Below, one piece after another: positions 27,073 through 39,953 of a stretch of 64,000 nucleotides of DNA; the stretch's first letter is position 1; each line of letters begins with the position of its first letter. Under the pieces are notes generated by a model. That model saw nothing but the letters and a program-made list of their open reading frames with translations. It did not search any database and was not told the DNA's origin. This DNA comes from Aphidius gifuensis (Eukaryota; Arthropoda; Insecta; Hymenoptera; Braconidae), in the NCBI RefSeq assembly GCF_014905175.1, contig NC_057788.1:26444154-26508153 (forward strand). Direction: 5' to 3'. Both the position numbers and the translations under genes were made by a program.

Positions 27073-27225
27073 TTATGAAAACCAAGTGGTTAGTCGAAAA
27101 TATTGAACATGCTGGCCAACTGTTTGCCGTAATTCATCGGTGGTAATTAAAGGACGTCGTTGCCAGATTGTGCATATACCAAATGACCAATAGCCCGTGC
27201 GTGAGTATCGTATTAATAGTAGCAT
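27073..27225 (-). CDS. small ORF, 50 residues, in a GC-rich island
   Basis: The minus-strand ATG frame of 50 codons begins M-L-L-L-I-R-Y-S-R-T and ends F-R-L-T-T-W-F-S before TAA. An AATAAA-like stretch follows, and a GTATAAAA element lies just 5' of the ATG. Composition is strongly protein-like (Trp, Gln, Arg-rich). The plus strand of the same island is also open for over 20 codons and ends in a strong donor (CGTGC|GTGAGT at 27,201). It is therefore unclear which strand is transcribed. The function is unknown. Confidence 0.25.
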   Translation of the reverse strand: MLLLIRYSRTGYWSFGICTIWQRRPLITTDELRQTVGQHVQYFRLTTWFS

Positions 27226-30200
27226 TTGATTTTATACCCACTTTGATTTCATTTATTAGTAAATACCTCAAACATTAATAAAAATATATTAAAATAATTT
27301 TATTTAAATTTTTCATTGAATTAAACCAAAAAATAGAAAATATGAGATATGAATTTTGAGTAAACAATCAGAGAATGAATATCTGAATATCTTGGAGGAC
27401 TTGTGTCTGAAGAAGCAAATACTTAAAAATGCAAAGAGTCGTAAGACACCAGTTGTATGTATCTACTTGATATAGAGATACTTCAACAAAGTGCCTTGTC
27501 CTTGGCAGCACCTTCTAGATGATTTACAGGTACAATAATACCATGAAAACAGCAAGTGTTTCCCCATCAAATCCAGATCCCTTACCCTCATGTAATCACA
27601 AGTGAAATACACAAGCTAAACACGCAAAAGTTTTTTCTTTATTTTTTTCTTCATCATCTTGAAAAGATTAAAGACTATTGTTTCAACAAACAGGAAAAAT
27701 AATAATAAATAAAAAAAAAAAAATGATACATAGCATCACAAGGGAGAAAATAAATGAAAAAAAAAAAAAAAATGAATGTTATTTTTTTATTCATCTCTAT
27801 TTGATAGTATAATTTTCAGTTAGAATGAGAAATTTGTTTACCCACGAATATCAAGTCAAAAGTTAAAGACGATCTGACCAAAGTTTCATAGTCATTAAAA
27901 GCATCTAAGGATGGTCATTCTTGGTTAACGGATGGGTGCTTTATTCTCAAGGGTTATATACAGAGAAACTTTGTATTAAACTTTCATGAACAATCGCGGT
28001 TTCGTACATATGCATCGCGATTCATCATGCATATGTATATACTGTACATTTGGTAAATAAAGGCAAAGTAGATTATTGTAAAGTATGACCCTTCAGTAAC
28101 CAACTAACACCCACTACAATTCTCCAACTACCCTACTACAATACACTACAATCTTAAGATTTTGTAACAGAAAATGTATTTGACACTTGACTCAAAAATA
28201 TATAAAATACTTGAAACTATATAGTGTTGTAATTCTGTCAAAAACATGATCAAAAATATAAAATAATACAAGGGATTGTGATTGTTATTTATTTTATATT
28301 TCTTTGAAACAGTATTACAAAGAATTTCACGGATAAACGAGTGGTGATAAAGTACCTCGTGAATTTAAATCACACAGTTTGAAGTGGTGCAGCTGTCCAT
28401 TCAATAAAAGCAATCATCCGTTTGCTTTTTTTTAAAAAAAAGAAGAAATAAAAAATTGCAATCATCAGACTACTTTATTGTCAGTCCACTTTATTTTTTG
28501 TGACTAAAATAAAATGATAATTTAAAAGACAAGTTGAATTTACAAAAAATAAATGTAAAAAAATTATATATAAATTTTTTGATTCTTTTGGCACCAAGAA
28601 GTCGCGATATACCATCAGCTGAATGAAAAAAAAAAATACCTTTCATGTGTACTAGTATAAAGAATTTTATTTTTTCCTTCATTACAAGCTTGTAATCATC
28701 GATCATCATCAAAGGTACGAGAATAAAAAATATATATTACTGCAGAAAAAAAAAATATCTAGACTTAAAGTATAAGTATAGGATTGTACTTTCAATGTAA
28801 ATGCCTTTTCATCAGACGTTGATGTCGATGTTCTTGACGAACCAATTAAATAAATGGCTGTAAATTGCAAAGGGTGTGATAAAAAAAAATAAAAAAACAA
28901 AGATCCAGAAGCCTTTTTTTTACCTTTTGCACAACATCATATATAGCAACATCGTTTCTTCCATTAACGCAACACCAGACACGCAGTAGCACCCCCAATA
29001 TATTTTTCCCCATGCTACTTTTTACTTTTTTCTACCCTGTCTCTTCTTCATACGTTCATAGTGACTTCAACATTGTCACTTTCACTGTCGTAACAGCAGT
29101 AAAATCACAAAGGGTTATGTCCCGGGACTTTCATCAACGACTTGTTCTTCTCAGTCTATTGTTTAATTTCTCGAATTGATCTTTCATGACAACCTTTTAA
29201 AATACAAACGGAAAAAAAAAAAAAAGGATTGTGAAAACTTAAATACTATATTTAATCAAATTTTCTTTCTATTTTCGTTAAATTATATATTATTTTATAT
29301 GAAAAATAAATAAAAACAGGAATGATTGCAGCAAGACGTGGTAGGATTTAGATGAGGTCCAAGGGGATAAGTTTGAGTAGTCGACAAGTAAAGATAGAAA
29401 CAAGCTATTTAAGTACAGTATATTCTTGGCTATGTCAACATTATTATACCACAAATTCCCTTGGGACTACTGGCATGCACGTAGAGTAGAGTAACGAGGG
29501 CGAATAGATCAGAGAAGTGGTTTTTTTTTTTAAATATGAATAAGACAACACAAAGTTGCAGCAGTGTACAAGGATAAGAATCATGTCCCATGAGAATGAA
29601 AGATTATAGAAACGAAAGAAAATATTCACTGTGCTTTATACAATGATTCATTGAAAATAATTTCAATTTTTTCTTTTTGTTTTTTATATATACTTGTGAT
29701 TTTTTTACGGATGAATTGTAAAAGTTTTTAGCAAAATAAAACAAATAAGTTTTTAGAAAAAATTTGTTGATGGTATCGAGAATGAGTAGGTTTTGTTGAT
29801 AAAAAAATTGTACTACTAACAAAAAATACAAGGATACATATCAGACGGCGCCTTGGGGCTTTGTCATCGTTGCAGTTGACAATCATAAAACTACCAAGTC
29901 GATGGCCAATTGCGGTTGAGACAAAAGAATGACAAGAAAAGTAAAAAATAACGATACATCACATTTTTTTTAAATAACTTGATATATAAAAAAAAATAAA
30001 TACATCAAAAGAAATAATATTTCACAATTTTTCATCAATTTTTTTTCATTTTTGACAACAAAATAAATACGTGTGTTATATAAAAGAATTGTAAGTTTAA
30101 TTTTATTTATTTATAAAAAAAAATCAAACGAATAAAATATTTTAAAAGTATATATCTATACTTATTCAATTGATTCCGGTTTCTAGAATCCCGTTTGAAA

Positions 30201-33200
30201 TTAAGGTTTTAGTCATGAACAGTTGCAGGTAATATGAATTACGTAAATTATATTGTCGCGATTATTATTCTGACCTTTGGCGGCCATATAACCAAATCCC
30301 CTCATTCGAAGGGTCTGGCTGGCCAATTAGCTTTTGTAGTACTCTCAATAGAATTGCATATCGTAAACTCAACAATTCTTGAATTGAAATTTTACTGAGT
30401 ATAAAAAAAATGGAAAAACACTTCAAACTTGAACTGTACTCTACGAATTCTTGATAAATTAATGATGCAAGATGAAAACATTATTGAAAGCTCAATTTTT
30501 TACAATAAAAAAATAATACTCAGACGCTACTCACTCTTATAGAAACATCAAAATATTATTTTTTGAAATACCTTTAATATTTATTATTTATAACAAATTC
30601 AATAAATAAAATCAAAGAATTGAAGTCAATATGTCTGTGATCGATAATTTTAAAAGTGCAAAAAAAAAATGCTGTCAGTTTAAAGTCAATGGTAGTAACT
30701 TTTTTTAGAATAACTTCAATTGGTATAAAGAGCTTTTGCATTATCAAAGCTCGTAGTAACATGAGTTGATAAAGCAAAAGCCTGTATATAACGGTAAAAT
30801 AGCGCTCTATATTCGAGCTTTTTTTATATAAATTTCAAAATACAGTAGCTAGCGACATCGACTTATCTTCTGTGAACTTGCAAAAGCAAAACATACAGAA
30901 TCCTTACGAATCCTTGAAGGGGGTATTTCCTCTTGAGGCTAACGACCGAGCCCATATTGCAACGCCACCCAGTGAAAAAGGATATTAAATACTTGACAAA
31001 CTTCGATCCAGTTTATTCCCCAATGCAAAGGTCAAAGGTCAAATAACTCAAGGCTGTCAAGATAACAATCATGTTTTTTAATCAATAACTATCCTTCCGT
31101 AATTATTATAAATACAAAAAAAATTTAAATGATAAAAAGCTAATTTTGTTGGAAAAACTAGTGATAAGAATTTTATTTAACAACAATATGAGCTTTATTT
31201 TATTTTATTTTATTTTTTGATCAAGGTAAATTAAAATCCCAAAATGAAAAAGCATTAATTGAGATAAAATCTAATTGGGGATTCTATTCAAGTAGCCTCC
31301 GTCTTCAAAAAGCTATATCTGTCTTTTTCAAAGTTCTCATACAGTCTTGTGGCTTATACGTTTGTTTGTTTTTTTTTTTTTCTTTCTTTATCCAACTCTA
31401 CTCTCTATGTTTCTTTCAGTTAAAAGATCCTTGACTTGGTTTACTACTTTAATGAAGAAAATTAGACGTCAGTTTATCACTACAGACTACATTCTAAGTA
31501 TCCTTATAAAAGCTATACATTAAATATAAAAAACAAACAATTATGAAACAAATAAAAATAATTATATAAACTAACGATGGAGATAAAAAGCGTGAAAGTT
31601 AAAATTCTTTAGTTATTCATCTCATTATGAAGAACGTCAAGAGCACTGAGCGTAACGAGCTTCAACAACTTGTATAACACTCAGTATGATCAGGGTTCAA
31701 AAATATCATGTTTAATAATAGAAAACTTATTGTCTGTAATAGATTGATTCGACAGTATAATCAATGCGAGTCAATTAAACTCATTAACATACATGGAACT
31801 TTAATAATTAAAATAATAATTTGCCTCCAAAAAAAAATAAATAAATAAATAATGAAAATATTCAGTCAAGCATCAAAAGTTGGGTCAAAATTTATTCGTA
31901 AACAACATCCTCCCCTTTCTTTGCCCATGGGTAACAGATACACACGCCTTTGATAAACAGCAGTTAAATAGAACATTTGTCACATATGCTACGAATTTTT
32001 AACTGCGAAGTGATCGATCCAAAAAAAATGTACACAAGTCTTTTTAACTTGAAAAAAATAAATAAATAAAAATCTACAATTACTATTTTTTTTTTTCACG
32101 TCAATTTTTCAATCAACGGCGGTTGACGTTTTGTCACATGTAATATTTTGAATATTCAATAACAAATATCCCCGAGATATTTTAATATTTAAAAAATGAA
32201 ATCTGTCAAAAATACCCCGAGTCGATCTCATCACAAAACTTTATCTTATATTCTATTTGGATGGCTTGTTTTTTTTTTTTTTTTTCTCAAGAATTTTAAT
32301 GGCATCTACTTTACTAATCGATTTGACATTGTCATAAGATGATAAAACTGAAAAGTACTCTGTACAAAGTATGTGAAGGTTTTAAATCATGTCAAAAGTC
32401 AAGTTTCTTTTACTTATAGATTGAACAACAAAAGTTGCCAACTTACTCATCTTTTTTTTAATACACATTTAAAGAATTGAAGCTAAAAGGTGAAAAGTTT
32501 TATCAACTGAAATGAGATCTGTCGTATTACAGTGAAGAAAAAAAAAGGGAAAGAATAAAAATAAATAAATAATATAAAGGTATATGTAGTGTACATTCAC
32601 ACGACGATGACGTTTTCAAGTGGAATGGTAGAGTGAATGGTCACTATCTGAAGTGCGGTTTCAAATCAAAGTGAAATGGTTTTTCAATAGAAAACGACAG
32701 ATCCAATGTCAATATGTATGATCATTCTAGTGGAATACTGACTTTATCAACAAATCGATGTCTATTTGATGTGAATATTTATGTACCATACAATTTTCAA
32801 AATAAAACAAAATATATTTTATGAAAATTAAATGGTAAAAACAAATTGTGATAAATTTTACTGATGACATAAATAAATGATTTATTTATGACTGAAATTG
32901 GATATATTCATAGCCATGGGATACTTTAACAGTATAAACTGAAATAAACATTTTCTTTAACTTATTGAGTAGGTGAATATTGAGGGTCCAGTAGTCCCCA
33001 ATCACTTCTATCTGCAATCGATCAATGTTCCCTCGACACCACTGAAACTCAACTGTCAAGCTAATCCAATTGATTTACAAACCACTCCCTTTATATCCAA
33101 ACTCTATACACTATCTTTTTTATTTAAAATTCAATAAAAAAATAATAAAATCATAAACCCACATTTCAATCATGAATGTAAACATCAAAAAAAAAAAACA

Positions 33201-35192
33201 AAAAACACTTGTTATAACAATGACCGCGATATTCCATCAGAGCCTTTCGATTCTTTGTACTTTCTAGAGCTCTTATTGATTACCATTGCAGAGAAAATCG
33301 TTTTTCAATTATAATTTTCAGTATCAGTAATGAAAAATAAAAGCTCAATAGCAGCTGTAACTCAATTGTCAAACGTAGCAGAAAAATGGAAAAATAAAAA
33401 AGTTAATAGAATTTTAGTCATACAAAAAACAAAAAAAAATAATAATAATTCTCGATTCTAGAATTTAAATAATGAAAATTTTCAATACTGATAAAAATAC
33501 CGTCGTTGTAGTGGAAGTAATTTTACAAATATGTCACTGAAACTATGTGTCTATATATCCAATTAACGAGACAAATCCTTTCATAACTTTGGCTATTTTA
33601 ATCTATATATAATTTGAAATTTTCTAGTAATTTATCAACGTTAGCTTGATCAGATTAACTATAATTATTATTATAAATATGTGGCTATTAATAAATAACG
33701 TAGATAAAAATAGAAAAAAATAATAATAATCAGAGAATTTTTATGATATTAATAATGTTATCATATTTTTAGACGATGCAAAATTTTTCCAATTTCATGT
33801 TCGATATGTTTGTTTGACAAAGCAACAGTACAAAGGTACCAATCATATTTATTTTCCTCTTCAGTCAAATAAAATTCTACACCATCATTGAGAAATAGCG
33901 GAAAGAAAAAATGAATAAAACCAGAAAATTGAATTTTAAAAAATATACTTTTGCAAATAAAAAAGAAAAGAAAATTTAATCTCAAGTAAAACGATCAGTA
34001 TCAAAAAAAAAAAAAAAAAAATAATGAAAATTAAAGTCGTAGTTTTATCCATGTAAACCGATAAATTTGTTTTTTTTTTTTATTATTTTTTAATAATATT
34101 CTGACATTGGTTGTCAAATAAAATTTAAAAAATAGCTCGAAATTATATTCACTTTTTTTTAATAACAAACTAGCGAATAATTGTCTCGCTTAACTCATTT
34201 CGTAACAGAGTATATAGGTTTGTAATATTCAGGAATGTACCATTGAATAACAGCAACTTGACATTAGCGGTTGGAACTATGCCAACACTGTCATTTCAAA
34301 ACGCTTAAATTTTCTTCAAACTAAAATTGGAGATTAACGTCATTTTCAAGCTTCTCATTAAATGACAAAATACTTAACAATTTTATGACAAAATTATATA
34401 ATTTTTACAATAAAAATTAATGAATTTCCATTCAACAAAATAGGTATTGATTAAAAAAAAAATTCTTTTAATATTGTCATTGAAATACCCGAGTTAATTT
34501 TAATATTTTGTGATAATTCTACATATGTATATGAAGTACAGTCGAGTGTATTATTGTTTAACCAAACTTGAGATGAGATAAGATAATTAAAATGGGAGTA
34601 TTGAACTAACGTATTATATCGTTTTCAGGAATAGATGAATACACATCCACATTAAATTCGATCAACTAAATCGATGACAGAATAATATACGCTAGAATAG
34701 TCTGCGGTGTGCAAATTCATCGAAGCCAATGTATGCAGTCTATCCACGTGATCGGAATATTTGATAAAATTTTACTTGCAAATTATTTCATATAATACAT
34801 GTCAATATTTTTTTTCTTATTTTATAAAAACTATTTTTATACACCAATCAAATATATTAAATTTAAATTTATCAATTAATTTATTAATAAATCTCAAATT
34901 TAAAATAAATTTAAAATATAAATTTGAATGTAATTGAGTTATTAAGTGTATGTATAACAACATGCAATGGCTCGCTGGATATACTTGAGAATAAAAACTC
35001 AGTCTCATCAAAAATTCAATATAACTTTACAAAGTCAAAGCCATAGAGTCACCACTACTACCACAACCACACAATTACATAATCAGCCTTAAAATGAAAA
35101 AAATTTAAAAAAACTTGTATTGAGATAAATTTTTGTTTGCTACATTGTTTAAATTTTGTTTATATGATTATTATTTTGAGTCCTTGCTGCAG
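27226..35192. other. non-coding stretch
   Basis: I find no supportable gene. GC-richer islands occur near 27.88-28.1, 28.9-29.15, 29.33-29.5, 29.84-29.94, 30.27-30.35, 30.85-31.07, 32.6-32.75 and 32.98-33.07 kb. One of them carries the DR1 element listed below. Elsewhere the DNA is AT-rich with long A and T runs, and the open frames are Phe/Lys/Ile-biased. Confidence 0.45.
31029..31041 (+). promoter_or_regulatory. DR1 nuclear-receptor element
   Basis: Two perfect AGGTCA half-sites (31,029-31,034 and 31,036-31,041) are separated by one base. In animals this arrangement is the consensus for HNF4 and RXR/USP-type receptors. It lies in a GC-richer island about 4.6 kb upstream of the first protease gene. 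A further TGACCTTTG half-site lies at about 30,272. Any functional link to the proteases is inference. Confidence 0.45.
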
Positions 35193-35266
35193 GTCGAGAC
35201 TCTGATATGCGCCTGAGAATGAATCGATAAACTCCGAAATGCGCAATATGAACGACGGCGCATCCT
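35193..35266 (+). other. orphan plus-strand exon, probably 5' UTR with start codon
   Basis: TCCTTGCTGCAG (AG at 35,191-35,192) and CCT|GTGAGTAAA (GT at 35,267-35,268) frame a 74-base GC-rich block: a textbook acceptor and donor. All three frames have stops early on. The 3' end carries an ATG (35,248) that opens M-N-D-G-A-S and leaves the donor in phase 1. This is the signature of a second 5' exon that introduces the start codon. The next exon is not identified. The three protease genes that follow have their own promoters and starts, so they would lie inside or downstream of this transcript. Confidence 0.4.
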
Positions 35267-35610
35267 GTGAGTAAAATAAGCTCAATTTACTATTGTTCGA
35301 AAAAATTTTATCAACTGAATTTTTAATAAATATTTTATATTGATCATTTTTTCAAAAAATAATATTTCTATTCTAAATCATTCAAGGTGTAATTTAATAT
35401 TTCAAGCTATGTTTATTTATTGGTACCTGATAAATATCCAATAAATATATGAACATCAACCTCACCTGATGATACGATAAATTAAAAAAAAAAAAAAAAT
35501 GTATATAAATAGGTCTGTCATATCAAATATGAGTTAGATTATCGTACAGAACAATCTTTCGTATGATGTTGAAAATATTAAGAATGAGTTCATTTGCGAT
35601 TAGGAGGTAT

Positions 35611-35620
35611 TATATAAACT
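35611..35620 (+). promoter_or_regulatory. core promoter of protease 1
   Basis: TATATAAACT starts 66 bp before the ATG of the first protease. An initiator-like TTTAGTCA follows about 30 bp downstream. The same ten bases precede the other two proteases. Confidence 0.65.
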
Positions 35621-35676
35621 ATAAAAATTACAAGATGTGGTTTAGTCAAGAGCTATTCTTGAAGTAAAGAATAAGT

Positions 35677-36965
35677 ATGAAGTTATTTTTATTCATTGTT
35701 GGTCTTGTGACAATAACCCATGGTATAATGAAATCTATTATTATTACACGAACCTAATTTATCTCGTAATAATACTGGTAAATGTATTTTAATAAGTATC
35801 CAATAAATTTTGACGTGTTTCAGCACATTATATACCCTCATCAAAAACAGAAGAAAGAATAATCAACGGCGATAATGTCGAATTGGGTGAAATACCTTTC
35901 CAGGTAATTTAAATTAAATAAATATAAATATTCTTTATATTATACTCTTTTTTTTGGTCTTATTGTAATTCTATAGGTTTCACTTCAACAAATCGAAAGT
36001 AGTGCTCATTTTTGTGGTGGTTCAATAATATCGACAAAAACAGTTCTCACAGCTGCACATTGCGTTTATAGGTACGTTTTAAAATAATAGTTATAATTAA
36101 TAATTTAAAAATAAAGAAATTAAAACTATATGAAAACTGTGATTTTTTATAGACAAAAAGCTAGACGAATTAAAGTAGTTGCTGGTACTGTTAGTTTGGA
36201 CAATCCAACATTGACATATCGAGTTCAGGATATTATTGTTCATGAAAGTTTTAATGACAAAACAACCCAACACGATATTGCTCTTTTAGTGGTAATTAAA
36301 ATTATTATATTTTTTTTTTAATGAAAATTAAATGAATTAATTTAATGAAATTAAAAAACTTTCAACAGATTGTTGGAGAATTTGCAGTTACATCATCACT
36401 GAATTATGTACAATTAGAAAATACAAATAATAAAATTCCCGGTGGTACACGTGCCATTGTTTCAGGATGGGGAGTCACTAAAGTAATCAATCGTTTTTTT
36501 TTTTTTTTATTTGTCATACTGCTGTTAATTAAATGGTATTATTTTAAATTGATTTTATTTTATTTTTGTTCATTTTAAAGCAAGGTGGTTCGAGCTCTAC
36601 TCATCTACAAAAAGCTGAAATATTTATTGTTGGACAAGATTATTGCAAAAAACAATACAAAAATATTAAATTACCAATTTTAAGTAGCCATATTTGTGCA
36701 CTTAATCCTTTCTCCCAAAAAGGCGCATGCAATGTAAATATTAAAAAAAAAAAATTATTATTATTATTAATTTCATGAAAAAATAATTGATTTAAACTAA
36801 TTTTTATTAATAATTTTTAAGGGTGATTCTGGTGGACCATTGATTATTGATGGAAAACAAGTTGGGATTGTATCTTGGTCTTATGGTTGTGCACTTCAAA
36901 CCTATCCAACTGTTTATACCGACACACGTGCATATGTCGACTGGATCGATCAATATAAAATATAA
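35677..36965 (+). CDS. chymotrypsin/elastase-like serine protease 1
   Basis: The gene has seven exons: 35,677-35,722, 35,824-35,903, 35,977-36,071, 36,153-36,291, 36,369-36,482, 36,581-36,733 and 36,822-36,965, all phase-consistent, giving 256 residues. A signal peptide (residues 1 to about 16, M-K-L-F-L-F-I-V-G) marks a secreted zymogen with a short propeptide. Activation is expected after R27, releasing I-I-N-G. The S1-family (PA clan) triad is complete: H70 in TAAHC, D115 in HDIAL, S212 in GDSGGP. The pocket has Gly at chymotrypsin position 189, Ser at 216 and Thr at 226, so it is not a trypsin; elastase- or chymotrypsin-like cleavage is inferred. It heads a tandem trio with the same exon plan. 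AATAAA is at 37,018. It is probably a digestive enzyme, though venom or immune roles cannot be excluded. Confidence 0.93.
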
Positions 36966-37593
36966 AATAATACAAAATTTTAACTAACCTGCATTAATTT
37001 GTGTCTCGATTGAATTGAATAAATAAAAAATATATATATATTAATTATTAAATCAAATAAATTTTTTAATAATCCTTTTTTTCCAATAAAAAAAAAAAAT
37101 AATAATGAAAAGTTTTCAGAAAGCAAGTGTTTGAAAGCGTAACACTGAGTTTATCGGTCAGTAGTAAATTCAGCTTGTCTACACGTTATCAATAATTGAC
37201 AAATTTCAAGACGATCGATTATCTATTTGACTTACACACTCTTCCTATCGCTATCATATCTTCAGTCATTAATATATACATAGCTAAATAATACGTGCAG
37301 ATTTTTTGTTCAACCTGTAATCTAGTAAAAATTGAAAGAGCAATTTTTTTCATTTCAACTACGCAACGTAAATAATAATCTAATCAGAATCCATCAAGTG
37401 GCAATTGATAAATGAAAAAATGAATATATCTGTGATTTTAAAATCTAAATAATCATATCACGTTTTGATAAAATGTATAATTTTCAAGAACTGTTATCAA
37501 AAAAATCATACATCTCAAATATATCTCAGACAAAATGTCAAAATTATTGATTTAACAAATTTTTCAAGAAAGGGAAATGATTAAATGAAAAAG

Positions 37594-37603
37594 TATATAA
37601 ACT
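37594..37603 (+). promoter_or_regulatory. core promoter of protease 2
   Basis: TATATAAACT lies about 79 bp before the ATG of the second protease. A CAACAGTCAC initiator-like segment follows some 25-30 bp further on. Confidence 0.65.
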
Positions 37604-37672
37604 GGATTGATAAATTGTCAACAGTCACTTTTACAGTGTGACAGTTTACGTTAAAAAAATTTTCTCTTAATA

Positions 37673-38819
37673 ATGAAGATATTTTTAATAATTGCTGGCA
37701 TCATTGCCCTTTCTTGTGGTATTTAATTTTTATATTAACCAATAAAACATTTTCGAATAATTTAATATATAAATATTTATTTTTTTAGCTCATTCTATTC
37801 CTTTAAAACAAGGAAAGTCAAGAATCATTAATGGTGTTAACGCTGAATTAGGAGAAATTCCATATCAAGTAAGCTAATGATATTTTAAAAAATTTAAATA
37901 TAAAGTTATTTTAAAAAATTAAATATTCATTTTATTGTTACTAGGTTTCACTTCAAGAAAAATATGATGATTTTCATTTTTGTGGAGGAAGTATATTAAA
38001 TTCAAAATATGTTTTAACTGCGGCCCACTGTGTTGTCAGGTAAATTTAATTAAAAAAAAATAATACTTTATTTAAAATAAAAGAATTAAAAATTTTTTTT
38101 AATAATATATCTTTTGATTAATAGTAAACCTGTGAGCTTGGTACAAGTAGTTGCAGCAACAGTGAATCTTATGGAACCACTAGCAACATACAATGCTAAA
38201 GAGATAATTGTACATTCTGAATATGATGTCTTAGACTCATGGAGAAACGACATTGCTCTTGTTGCAATCGAAGGAGAATTTATTACCACAGCATTGTTGA
38301 ATTATGTTCAATTGGCAAATGCAAACCAAAAAATTCCAGCTGAATCACCAGCTATCGTTTCAGGATGGGGACGAACTTCAGTAAGTGAATTAATTTTTGG
38401 TAAAAAAAAAATATATCAAAATCTATTTTATTATTTTTCTAAATGTCATTATAGGTAGGTGGATCAAGTCCAATGCATCTTCAAAAAGCTCAAATTTATA
38501 TTGTTGAACAAGAAGTATGCAAAAAAATTTACGACGGTGTTAAAGAGAGCATACATGAAACTCATATTTGTGCACGTCATCCAAATAAACAATCTGGTGC
38601 ATGCAATGTGAGTAAAAAAAAAAAAAAACTAATTCTTGATTTATGGAAATTAATTATGTTAATTTACTTTTCAAGGGTGACTCTGGTGGACCATTGACTG
38701 TTGATGGTCAACAAGTTGGAATTGTATCTTGGTCTTACAGCTGTGCTCTACAGACTCATCCTACTGTGTACACGAGAGTTAGTCAGTATCGCGATTGGAT
38801 CAGAGCAAACACCGAATAA
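37673..38819 (+). CDS. chymotrypsin/elastase-like serine protease 2
   Basis: The gene has six exons: 37,673-37,718, 37,789-37,868, 37,945-38,039, 38,125-38,380, 38,455-38,607 and 38,676-38,819, giving 257 residues. It has a signal peptide (M-K-I-F-L-I-I-A-G) and a propeptide with predicted cleavage at S-R|I-I-N-G. The triad is H70 (TAAHC), D116 (RNDIAL) and S213 (GDSGGP). The primary pocket again has Gly189, Ser216 and Thr226. Exon 4 equals exons 4 and 5 of the sister genes fused without loss of frame, a clean loss of one phase-0 intron. The polyadenylation signal AATAAA is at 38,884. Encoded after protease 1 in the same direction, it has its own TATA box and so is transcribed separately. Confidence 0.93.
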
Positions 38820-39895
38820 TTATTTATACTTTGATGAATTTTTATTATTGAATTATTATGTTTTGATAAATAAACAAATTTTTAATAAACAAATTATTTG
38901 TATTAATTATTTTTGAGATTATTGATAATAATTTCATGTGATGACTTGATTAGTCAATAAGTCAGGACTTGAAAATAAAATGTTGAATTGAAAAAAAAAA
39001 AAAAAAAACTACTTGGTCTTTACTATCAGAAGTTTGAACATTTGTTTCTTATTGATTTAGATTTTAATTTATATTAATTCTATCAACAATTAATTAATTA
39101 ACATAAATCGAAGATAAATCATTGGTCTTGTTGTAAATCTTGTCTTGATGTTAGTCTTTTTAAATTATCAAACGGTGACTTGCCAAAATAAAAGACCTTT
39201 GATAGCTAATTTTAAAAACAACTGATGAAATATTCTCGGAAAATAAAGCAAGCAAGATAATATTTTTTTTATTAAATTTCCCAAAAATATTTGATTTATC
39301 AGTAAATAAATTTGTTGATTTATTATCAATTTTTATTAAACGATTGATAATAAAACCATCGATACTGAGAATTTTATATAGATTTGTGTAGTCGATTAGG
39401 TAATCAATAAATCTTAGAGAAAAATGTAATGTGATTTGATCTTAATGCGATTGTAGGCTTGATCAGTTAAAAGTCAAAAATTATATATACTAAACTCGTT
39501 GAATTATATTTAAAAAAAAATAAAAACACTCATCAATATATGTACACCATCAGGTTTTTAAATCAAATATAAATGAAAAAAAAATATATTCTCAAGCACA
39601 CGTCTTATAAAAACAATGCAAAGGTGCATATGTTACTGCGCAGTATAATTAAAATCTCGACATTAAAGATAATCATAATAAATAATCGCACTTTACCAGT
39701 TAACACCCGATATCGTTTAAAATAAAAAAAACAATATAAACATGAACTCAAAATCTAATTAATCATATCAAATCTTGATGAGTGCTTGATACCCAGACTG
39801 TTGTGTTAATACAATAATCACAGACAAAATATCTAAATGTTGAGTACATCAGATTTTTACTGAAGCAATTGATTAAAAGTTAACTGACGCGTTGG

Positions 39896-39905
39896 TATAT
39901 AAACT
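39896..39905 (+). promoter_or_regulatory. core promoter of protease 3
   Basis: TATATAAACT lies 58 bp before the ATG. It is followed about 34 bp downstream by TTCAGTTT, which matches the arthropod initiator (TCAGT) with the start site near 39,932. Confidence 0.7.
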
Positions 39906-39953
39906 GATGAATTAATAAATCTGTTCTATTCAGTTTCAAACTTCAAAGTGATC

